The notes under the pieces: generated by a model
The model's input: only the letters and a program-made list of their open reading frames with translations
What the model was told of the DNA's origin: nothing
The model's database searches: none
In this document: one piece after another, positions 1 to 5,277 of the stretch
Layout of the letters: each line of letters opens with the position of its first letter
Position numbering within the stretch: the first letter of the stretch is position 1
Translations under genes and position numbers: made by a program
Source of the DNA: an uncultured Erysipelotrichaceae bacterium
GTDB lineage: Bacteria > Bacillota_I > Bacilli_A > Erysipelotrichales > Coprobacillaceae
Direction of reading: 5' to 3'
Length of the DNA stretch: 10,646 nucleotides
Assembly (NCBI GenBank): GCA_900317015.1
Contig: ONFH01000060.1
Location: forward strand, 1-10,646

Positions 1-870
1 AATAGCAGGAAGTAACTGTGTGACGGCTGGATCACTTAAGACTTTGACGATCCCCGCCCCGCTTAGAGCACAGCCTTTGGCCGCTAAGATCGGTGCGCCA
101 CGATAATGATGACTGCCGGCAATCAATAAGTCCACACCATATGTTTTCTTATAGCCATTATAAGCACGTTTCTTTAGTGTGGCTTTGGCATCTTCGACTT
201 CATAAAGCTTATAAAGACCGGCTTCTTCAAAGGGATTATCAATGGCTAATTCTTCGACATAAACATGTCCAGTCACCATTAGGCTTTCAGGATCAAGATA
301 GCCTGCTTTTAAAGCTGTTAGACAGATCGTCGATGTCGCAAATAAAACACTCGCATAAGGATGCGCACTATTGCAGGATAATCCAGTAGGAATATCAATG
401 GCGATCACATCATTACAGTAATAACGATTGATGAGATCAATAACAGATTTATAAAGACCTCTAGGAGCACTATTTAAGCCGAAACCAAAGAAGGCATCCG
501 CAATGACATCATAGTCATTGATGCGTTCCGTTAAATGACTCAATACATCATCATCAACTAAGATCATCTGTAAGTCTTCCTCTTCACAGCGATTGAAGTA
601 GAACTGATTACCTGGCGAGAATCGTTCAGGATCACCAATATAGAAAATATCGACATCAATATGTTTTTCATGAAGCTTTAAGGCTAAGGAAAGACCATCC
701 GCTCCATTATTACCAGGACCGACCATAATGGCAACGTGGGAATAGTCGACAAAATGAGGAAGTAAGCAGTCACTGGCTTTATCAATTAATTGTTCAATGG
801 TATAGCCATGATCAAGGAGATATTGATCAAAGGCTTTTAATTCTTTTTGTGAACCAACATACATTTGCAT
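1..870 (-). CDS. nnr: Bifunctional NAD(P)H-hydrate repair enzyme (epimerase + ADP-dependent dehydratase), 5' part, cut by window edge
   Basis: Cytosolic metabolite-repair enzyme. The N-terminal domain epimerises damaged R-NAD(P)H hydrate and the C-terminal domain dehydrates the S form back to NAD(P)H with ADP. The 290 visible codons stay open to the left edge. The epimerase (YjeF_N) domain spans about residues 1-215, with the nucleotide-binding loop GPGNNGADGL at 51-60, DAFFGFGL at 125-132 and AIDIPTGL at 157-164. A linker follows, and the start of the dehydratase (carbohydrate-kinase-like) domain appears at about 243-276, with YG, then GSHHYRGAP and SGAG. The family loop is usually GNNGGDG; here Ala replaces the second Gly. 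The start ATG at 868-870 has GAGGTGA just upstream; a second ATG two codons later is possible. It has its own extended -10 promoter and follows the terminator of the C39 gene, so it is probably transcribed separately. The fusion call is solid; the rest of the dehydratase lies outside the window. Confidence 0.9.
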   Translation of the reverse strand, partial: MQMYVGSQKELKAFDQYLLDHGYTIEQLIDKASDCLLPHFVDYSHVAIMVGPGNNGADGLSLALKLHEKHIDVDIFYIGDPERFSPGNQFYFNRCEEEDLQMILVDDDVLSHLTERINDYDVIADAFFGFGLNSAPRGLYKSVIDLINRYYCNDVIAIDIPTGLSCNSAHPYASVLFATSTICLTALKAGYLDPESLMVTGHVYVEELAIDNPFEEAGLYKLYEVEDAKATLKKRAYNGYKKTYGVDLLIAGSHHYRGAPILAAKGCALSGAGIVKVLSDPAVTQLLPAI

Positions 871-888
871 CTTCACCTCTTATTTCAC

Positions 889-897
889 ATTATATCA
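889..897 (-). promoter_or_regulatory. Extended -10 promoter element of nnr
   Basis: On the minus strand this reads TGATATAAT, a perfect TGnTATAAT extended -10. It lies about 19 nt upstream of the ATG, leaving room for a short leader with the SD GAGGTGA. I see no good -35 at 16-18 nt, which an extended -10 can tolerate. The element lies between the terminator of the preceding gene and the start codon. Confidence 0.6.
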
Positions 898-907
898 TAA
901 ATGAAAA

Positions 908-940
908 CGTTTAAAAGGTGTACGCATCTGCGTACACCTT
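908..940 (-). terminator. Hairpin terminator of the C39-peptidase gene, overlapping its stop codon
   Basis: A perfect 12-bp inverted repeat, AAGGTGTACGCA / TGCGTACACCTT (915-926 and 929-940), has a 2-nt centre. On the minus strand it begins at the last two bases of the TAA stop at 939-941 and is followed by a weak T-rich stretch (TTTTAAACGTTTT, extending a little beyond the feature). The stem is strong but the U-tract is interrupted, so termination could be partial. Confidence 0.6.
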
Positions 941-1802
941 ATTTGAATGCGCCTAGTAATTTGATCTGTTTCGATACTCTTGTGATATCCCAGGTCTTCC
1001 TTGAATTATTACGGCTGTTTGGATCATTGATCAACAGCTTTCCATTCTTGTCTAAGCCTCTGATGACAATATAATGTCCAGACTTTGTAAAGTCTCCCTT
1101 TTTGACATTGGCAATTAAGATATAGCCATGCTTTAAGTAATCCTTGATCGTGGCTGGAGAATTACGGATATCCATTTCATGAAGACCTAATGTCTTTGCA
1201 GCATGATAGAGATAGATCCAGCTTGTCCCCTGGCCATCTTTATAATAGCCATTCTTATAAGACCATTGCGCCATCTTGTATGGATTCTGATCAGACTTAC
1301 CGGTAATACCAGCATAGACCATGCTCATACATGTTGGACCACAGGTTCTTGTCGCAAAGAAGCCACCGGCATATTTACGATAGCCCCAGCGCTTATCCCA
1401 CTGGATAAATAATGGAACAGTCCCTTTCTTGACCTCTCCTTTAATAGAGATCGGCTGACTATTATATTTAATCGCATCTTTTTTATAATCGATCACAAAC
1501 TGCATCGTTTCGGGATATTTCTGTGCAAAGTCGATCAATTCAGCTGGATAATTTTCAGCCTTGAGATCTTCTATAGTATATGTCTTTTTCGTAATCGTCG
1601 TCTTTTTTGAGATTTCCTGAGGAACCGTCTTCTTGGCTTGCACCTTCTTGACATCAAAAGGTCTAAAGATGGCTAAAATGACGAGGCAAAAACAAATCAC
1701 GACATAAGAGAAAAGCATTAAGAGTCGATTCAGTTTGACACCGCTTCTAATCAAGCGTTTTATGAATTTAATCGTGATCACCTCATTTCTCATCTTTCCC
1801 AT
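939..1802 (-). CDS. Membrane-anchored C39-like cysteine peptidase domain protein
   Basis: The 287-residue protein has a short basic N-terminus, one hydrophobic helix at about 27-47 with no clear signal-peptidase site, a charged stalk (about 50-125) and a Peptidase_C39_2-type domain (about 128-287). Visible active-site candidates are Gln134 in QWDKRWG, Cys154 in TCGPTC, His243 in SGHYIVI and Asn259/Asp260 in INDPNSR, so the Cys-His-Asp/Asn set looks intact. The domain should sit outside the membrane. The substrate is unknown: this family is related to bacteriocin-leader peptidases, but no transporter or precursor peptide is nearby. It is not a prepilin peptidase, which is an aspartyl membrane enzyme. 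The start is uncertain. The ATG at 1800-1802 overlaps a TATAAT box and has no SD, whereas a strong SD lies inside at codons 7-9, before an ATT at codon 11 (277 residues). It is probably transcribed alone. Confidence 0.8.
   Translation of the reverse strand: MGKMRNEVITIKFIKRLIRSGVKLNRLLMLFSYVVICFCLVILAIFRPFDVKKVQAKKTVPQEISKKTTITKKTYTIEDLKAENYPAELIDFAQKYPETMQFVIDYKKDAIKYNSQPISIKGEVKKGTVPLFIQWDKRWGYRKYAGGFFATRTCGPTCMSMVYAGITGKSDQNPYKMAQWSYKNGYYKDGQGTSWIYLYHAAKTLGLHEMDIRNSPATIKDYLKHGYILIANVKKGDFTKSGHYIVIRGLDKNGKLLINDPNSRNNSRKTWDITRVSKQIKLLGAFK
1776..1784 (-). promoter_or_regulatory. Strong internal Shine-Dalgarno in the C39 gene
   Basis: The minus strand reads GAGGTGATC, a nine-base complement of the 16S rRNA 3' end, inside the apparent reading frame (codons 7-9). 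The codon at an ideal 8 nt downstream of GAGG is ATT at 1770-1772. The ATG at 1802 and the ATG at codon 4 both lie upstream of it. This suggests a rare ATT start. Confidence 0.45.
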
Positions 1803-1811
1803 TATATACCA
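1801..1811 (-). promoter_or_regulatory. Putative -10 region of the C39 gene, overlapping the first ATG
   Basis: The minus strand reads TGGTATATAAT, which contains both TGgTATATA and TATAAT. The last two bases of TATAAT are the first two of the ATG at 1800-1802. Transcription starting the usual 6-8 nt downstream would exclude that ATG from the message. No convincing -35 is seen, because the upstream DNA is the preceding terminator. Confidence 0.45.
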
Positions 1812-1845
1812 AAAGAAGAAAAAAGGCTCGCATTTTGCGAACCTT
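1811..1845 (-). terminator. Rho-independent terminator after the DUF6465-like gene
   Basis: On the minus strand AAGGTTCGCA (1836-1845), a 3-nt loop, and TGCGAGCCTT (1823-1832) form a 10-bp stem with one U-G pair. A run of T (TTTTTT, then TTCTTTT) follows at once. The stem starts just 2 nt after the stop codon. This is the best-formed terminator in the window. Confidence 0.8.
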
Positions 1846-1847
1846 AA

Positions 1848-2072
1848 TTAACTATAGACATAAATCGGTGTATTGCCTGTTCCAATGATCTTCTTATTCT
1901 TTAGTTCAGCAACATAATAGATCGCATGTTCATCAAGTTTGTAATAGATATTGAGCTGAGAGACATTAGATAATTTGATCTCTTTCTCTTTCAAGTCTTC
2001 CTTGACAAGTCTTTCTATCTCATCGCTTGTGATATTCTGAAAAGCGTATTGAATTTCAACATTTGTTTTCAT
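1848..2072 (-). CDS. Small DUF6465-like protein of unknown function
   Basis: The product is a 74-residue soluble protein with no signal peptide or membrane segment. It begins with a beta strand (MKTNVEIQYAF), then an acidic/basic helix (about 16-32, SDEIERLVKEDLKEKEIK), then two strands (LNIYYKLDEHAIYYVAEL) and a short tail. The order strand, lysine-rich helix, LxIYxKxxExxxYYV matches my memory of DUF6465, a family of small Clostridia/Erysipelotrichia proteins with no known role; this is recognition by eye only. The start is well supported: GGGAGGTG lies 10 nt from GGAGG to ATG, with a promoter just upstream. The gene is a single transcription unit, flanked by its own promoter and terminator. 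No function is proposed. Confidence 0.7.
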   Translation of the reverse strand: MKTNVEIQYAFQNITSDEIERLVKEDLKEKEIKLSNVSQLNIYYKLDEHAIYYVAELKNKKIIGTGNTPIYVYS

Positions 2073-2080
2073 GTGGAACG

Positions 2081-2088
2081 CACCTCCC
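2081..2088 (-). promoter_or_regulatory. Shine-Dalgarno of the DUF6465-like gene
   Basis: The minus strand reads GGGAGGTG. The spacing from GGAGG to the ATG at 2070-2072 is 10 nt. This fixes the start of the small gene. Confidence 0.7.
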
Positions 2089-2099
2089 TCTCTATAGTT

Positions 2100-2128
2100 A
2101 TTATATCGCTATCGATATGAAATCTAAA
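2100..2128 (-). promoter_or_regulatory. Sigma-A-type promoter of the DUF6465-like gene
   Basis: A perfect TATAAT -10 (2100-2105, minus strand) sits 17 nt from TTTAGA (2123-2128), a 4-of-6 match to the -35 consensus. It lies 27 nt upstream of the ATG and before a strong SD. It is the only promoter in the window with both boxes at standard spacing. Confidence 0.6.
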
Positions 2129-2148
2129 GAAATATTAGCTTTTGTTTG

Positions 2149-2182
2149 AAAAAACAAGAAGATCAAGATGAATATTCTTCTT
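2149..2182 (-). terminator. Possible terminator of the transglutaminase-like gene
   Basis: On the minus strand AAGAAGA (2176-2182), a 13-nt loop, and TCTTCTT (2156-2162) are followed by GTTTTTT. The stem is short and AT-rich, but its position 4 nt after the stop codon and the T-run fit a weak intrinsic terminator. Confidence 0.45.
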
Positions 2183-2186
2183 TTCT

Positions 2187-3758
2187 CTAACTTTTGACAT
2201 AGATTTTCTTAGACCCTGACCATGAGGATTTGACTGAGCCATTGATTCCACGGACACGGATATAATAATACTTCTTACGTTTGAGGTTTTTGATCGTCTT
2301 CTTTGTCGATGTCGTATTCACGCTCTTCCACTTAGAAGAGCCTTTCAAACGATAAGAGACTTGATACGTCTTATTATAGCTGCCTTTATGATAAGACACA
2401 TAGATCTTACGAGAACGGACATAATAAGCTTTCTTGATCGTTGGTGTGCCGATCTTCAACTTACTTAATGTGACTGTTCTTGTCGCACCACAGATCTCAC
2501 ATGTCTGTAAGGCCTGACCCGTACTTGTTAAAGTGGCTTTCTTGATCGTCTTGCCAAGATTATACACATGAACCTCTGGTGCACTTAACACTTCACTGCT
2601 TGTATAATTTGATGTAGCGAGCTTTAAGTCACTTGTTTTATAACAAGCTAATGTATCATTATCATAAGCATACGTGACATTCGTTAAGCTATTATTGATC
2701 GTCACCGGAATCGTATAGCTTGTCGTGACATTAGAACTGTTGGCGACCATGAATAAGTAGTTCTCCGAGACATTGGCATCATCCGTATCACAGTTTGTCA
2801 CATCGACAACATAGTTATTGCCATTATAATGGACGATGTTCCACATATGCGCATAGGCATCATCACTACCGGCTTTGACCTGTCCGGAAACCATTTCACT
2901 ATACGTATTGGATGTCCACTTTGTTAAATTACATAAATACTGGAACGCTTTTGCATACCCTTCACAGACCACTTTTGTATTGGCATCACCATCAAAGACA
3001 TTGATGAGTTCCCATTGTGCGATCTGACTCTTTTTATAATGAGTCATCGCATCATTATCATAGGCAGTGATCTGAGAAATGATATTTTTATAGTACATGA
3101 TCTTATTATAATCAGATAAGCCTGAAGCAGCCGACACGATGCGTTTGGCATTGTCTTTTGCTAAAGAGAAAAGCGTGCGTCCGGTATTTGAGACTTTATA
3201 GTTAGACCCATATTCTCTGCCAACGGCCATCTTGATCTGAATGGAACCGCTCTTTGTATAATAACGAATAGAATTAGCGGTCACATAACATTGTAAACGA
3301 TAATTGCTGGCATTTGACAATGTCCATCTTTGATCATAATAATCATACCAGTACATCTCAGGAATTGAATAATAGAGTTTTTCCATAACGGCTGAAATAT
3401 CGATCTTCAAATATTTTAAGAGTTTTGTTTCAACAGTCGTTGGTACATAGCCATTTTTCGTGAGCTTACTGACCCCTAACTGTTTTTTCGTGACCGTCTT
3501 GTTCATGCCAAAGACACTCATTGGCACATTGATCAATGTTGAACTCGTACTGCCATGATCAATGGCATTCACTTTCTTCACTAAGTACTTATATAACTTC
3601 TCATTATTGGTCCCTAGTGACTGTACGCCTTTTCTTGTTTTCTTTGTCGCCTTGATCACGCTTGTGGCTTTGACCACGCCACCCTGAGCATGGACTGGCA
3701 CCTGCACGACGGAGATGCCCATCATCAAGGTACATAATACTGCTGCGAATCTTTTCAT
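2187..3758 (-). CDS. Secreted transglutaminase-like (cysteine-protease fold) protein with CxxC and fibronectin-III-like modules
   Basis: The product is 523 residues. Residues 1-24 are a classical signal peptide (MKRF, hydrophobic core, cleavage probably after VHA). A long N-terminal region (25-210) has no domain I recognise. A transglutaminase-like core follows at about 215-345: Cys265 in VVCEGYAKAF, His304 in YAHMWNIV and Asp319 in NNYVVDVTNCD give a complete Cys-His-Asp triad. Residues 405-435 hold a TLTSTGQALQTCEICG module with a CxxC (420, 423), a type common in Bacillota surface proteins. The C-terminus (about 436-523) is a Lys/Tyr-rich beta-sandwich resembling fibronectin III (YQVSYRLKGSSKWKSV, YYYIRVRGING). 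There is no LPxTG motif or C-terminal membrane helix, so it is secreted or held by its basic tail. Such proteins may crosslink or cut wall proteins; the substrate is unknown. The start has GGAGGT at 9-nt spacing. It lies beyond the pilus operon terminator, so a pilus link is unproven. Confidence 0.85.
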   Translation of the reverse strand: MKRFAAVLCTLMMGISVVQVPVHAQGGVVKATSVIKATKKTRKGVQSLGTNNEKLYKYLVKKVNAIDHGSTSSTLINVPMSVFGMNKTVTKKQLGVSKLTKNGYVPTTVETKLLKYLKIDISAVMEKLYYSIPEMYWYDYYDQRWTLSNASNYRLQCYVTANSIRYYTKSGSIQIKMAVGREYGSNYKVSNTGRTLFSLAKDNAKRIVSAASGLSDYNKIMYYKNIISQITAYDNDAMTHYKKSQIAQWELINVFDGDANTKVVCEGYAKAFQYLCNLTKWTSNTYSEMVSGQVKAGSDDAYAHMWNIVHYNGNNYVVDVTNCDTDDANVSENYLFMVANSSNVTTSYTIPVTINNSLTNVTYAYDNDTLACYKTSDLKLATSNYTSSEVLSAPEVHVYNLGKTIKKATLTSTGQALQTCEICGATRTVTLSKLKIGTPTIKKAYYVRSRKIYVSYHKGSYNKTYQVSYRLKGSSKWKSVNTTSTKKTIKNLKRKKYYYIRVRGINGSVKSSWSGSKKIYVKS

Positions 3759-3766
3759 ATGAAAAT

Positions 3767-3787
3767 ACCTCCGTGGCTATACTAACA
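3767..3787 (-). promoter_or_regulatory. Putative extended -10 promoter and SD of the transglutaminase-like gene
   Basis: TGTTAGTAT (3779-3787, minus strand) fits a TGnTAnnnT extended -10, with only an AT-rich -35 region. GGAGGT (3767-3772) is the SD, with 9 nt from GGAGG to the ATG. The two are close, so the leader would be short. The promoter call is moderate and the SD is clear. Confidence 0.45.
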
Positions 3788-3796
3788 CATAAACCT

Positions 3797-3832
3797 TAAA
3801 ATTAAAATAAGATACCTGCGTGAGGTATCTTA
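3797..3832 (-). terminator. Terminator of the type IV pilus operon, stop codon within the stem
   Basis: A perfect 9-bp stem, TAAGATACC / GGTATCTTA (3824-3832 and 3808-3816 on the minus strand), has a 7-nt loop and is followed by TTTTAATTTTAAGG. The first three bases of the stem are the TAA stop of the ACT-domain gene. It marks the 3' end of the operon. Confidence 0.7.
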
Positions 3833-4198
3833 CTGAGTAATACGAAAACCATTTTGTTCAAGGGCATATAAGGCCTTTGTGAAATGTTCTTCTTTTAATA
3901 AAATATAATCTAATTCACCATCGCTTTCCACAACGATCGGAATCCCTGCTTCATCTAAAAGCATACACACTTTACCAAGTCCCCCGGCATTACATGTATA
4001 TAAGGAATCTTCCAAGGTAAAGCATTTCCATCCATCCTCTCTTACTAAACAAGAATCCGGTACATTGTCTAAAGGACAGACTAACGTGGCCGTTTCCTTT
4101 CCCATAATTAAGAATGTATGTGGCTGATCAATGGGTGCATCATGGGGATCTTGTAGGGTACAGATGCTCATGAGCTCAGGGACTAATGAAATATCCAT
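3830..4198 (-). CDS. ACT-domain protein (ACT_7/CASTOR-like type), last gene of the pilus operon
   Basis: The product is a 122-residue soluble protein with no signal or membrane segment. The N-terminal half (VPELMSICTLQDP, then FLIMGKETATLVCPLDNVPDSC) and the C-terminal half (DGWKCFTLEDSL, GGLGKVCMLLDEAGIPI, LDYILLKEEHFTKALYALEQNGFRI) match the two-part pattern I know from ACT_7 proteins, whose usual core is a stretch like STYDTDYILVKEEDLERA. ACT domains bind small ligands, often amino acids; the ligand here is unknown. The usual loop before DYIL is changed to ESDGELDYIL. The start is clear: AGGAGG overlaps the stop codon of pilT (TAAGGAGG), with an 11-nt gap between the genes, so it is co-transcribed and probably coupled. 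Its link to pili is positional only. Family call by eye. Confidence 0.8.
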   Translation of the reverse strand: MDISLVPELMSICTLQDPHDAPIDQPHTFLIMGKETATLVCPLDNVPDSCLVREDGWKCFTLEDSLYTCNAGGLGKVCMLLDEAGIPIVVESDGELDYILLKEEHFTKALYALEQNGFRITQ

Positions 4199-4209
4199 AA
4201 GGGACCTCC

Positions 4210-5271
4210 TTATATAATACCTGTTAATAACTCTTGTAGTTCGCTCTTATTATCCGTGGCATCAAAAGCTGTTTCACGGCTGATATAATGACGCTTTAAT
4301 AACTTCATTAATGAACCATTAAGAGTCTGCATACCAAATTCCTTCCCTGTCTGTAACATGGACGTGATCTGGTATGTCTTATTTTCACGGATCATATTGG
4401 AAATAGCATCCGTGACGACCATGATCTCACTGGCTGCAATACGTCCAGAACCATCCGCTCTAGGAAGTAGTGTCTGAGTCACAACGGCATTTAAGACATC
4501 GGCTAGCTGGGCTCTGATCTGTTCCTGCTGGTGTGATGGGAAGACATCGACGATACGGTCGATCGTTTTCGCAGCCCCGATCGTATGTAATGTTGAGAAG
4601 ACTAAGTGACCTGTTTCAGCTAAGGTAATCGTTGCCTGAATGGTCTCAAAGTCACGCATTTCGCCGACCAGAACGACATCTGGGTCCTCACGTAAGGCAC
4701 TACGTAAGGCCGTTGAGAAATGATCGACATCATGTTCGATCTCACGCTGATGGATCAGCGCCTGATCTGGTCGATATAAATATTCGACTGGATCTTCGAT
4801 CGTTAAAATATGACAAGGACGGGTATGATTGATCTCATCGATCATCGCCGCTAAAGTCGTTGATTTACCAGAACCCGTAGGCCCAGTTAATAAGACTAAG
4901 CCATGAGGGGCTTGTGTAAAGCTCTTTAAGACGGGTGGTAAATTCAATTGTTCAAGTGTTTTGATATTTTCATTGATGACACGGCAGGCTGCACTTAAGT
5001 AGCCCTGGTTACGATAGACGTTGACACGGTAACGTAAGCCATTTTCGACGTAAACGAAGTCTAAGTCTCGTTTTTCCTTTAAAGGCTGTTTGTTTTCATT
5101 GGCCATGAGAATCTCTAACATTTCTTTCGTTTCTTCAGCTGTATATTGTTTTCTAGGGAATGGCATTAACTGCCCATCTAAACGGATTAAGACTCGTCCT
5201 GTCTCATCGATATGGACATCGGAATAATTGGCAAAACGAGATTGCTCTAATAATAAATCTAAGCTGTTCAT
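4210..5271 (-). CDS. pilT: Type IV pilus retraction ATPase PilT
   Basis: Hexameric cytoplasmic ATPase that depolymerises pilin subunits at the PilC platform and so retracts the pilus. The 353 residues are normal for the family. The N-terminal PAS-like domain carries the SDVHI signature (17-21). The motor domain has Walker A GPTGSGKST (130-138), the Asp box TIEDPVEY (157-164), Walker B DVVLVGEMRD (198-207) and the His box HLVFSTLHT (222-230). AISNMIRE (289-296) corresponds to the PilT-specific AIRNLIRE motif that separates PilT from PilB and GspE. The start ATG at 5269-5271 has GAGGAG inside the 3' end of pilB, and the intergenic gap is only 6 nt, so expression should track pilB. All key residues look intact, so retraction should work. 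PilT and its paralogue PilU cannot be fully separated by eye, but a single copy next to pilB favours PilT. Confidence 0.95.
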   Translation of the reverse strand: MNSLDLLLEQSRFANYSDVHIDETGRVLIRLDGQLMPFPRKQYTAEETKEMLEILMANENKQPLKEKRDLDFVYVENGLRYRVNVYRNQGYLSAACRVINENIKTLEQLNLPPVLKSFTQAPHGLVLLTGPTGSGKSTTLAAMIDEINHTRPCHILTIEDPVEYLYRPDQALIHQREIEHDVDHFSTALRSALREDPDVVLVGEMRDFETIQATITLAETGHLVFSTLHTIGAAKTIDRIVDVFPSHQQEQIRAQLADVLNAVVTQTLLPRADGSGRIAASEIMVVTDAISNMIRENKTYQITSMLQTGKEFGMQTLNGSLMKLLKRHYISRETAFDATDNKSELQELLTGII

Positions 5272-5277
5272 AGGTCA

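Noticed and set aside
93..389. Open frame on the plus strand inside nnr
   Set aside because: It is antisense to well-conserved NAD(P)H-hydrate epimerase/dehydratase sequence and has no SD and no recognisable protein features.
939..1802. C39 protein as a bacteriocin-processing peptidase or as the prepilin peptidase
   Set aside because: There is no ABC transporter domain and no precursor peptide nearby; prepilin peptidases are aspartyl polytopic membrane enzymes, unlike this protein.
4203..4219. TATTAT box before the ACT-domain gene as an internal promoter
   Set aside because: A transcript starting there would begin within or after the SD, so it could not support normal initiation; AT-rich chance match is more likely.
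4632..4832. Plus-strand frame inside pilT (also 1203-1412, 6662-6901 and 7880-8083)
   Set aside because: All lie antisense to conserved coding regions and lack start signals.
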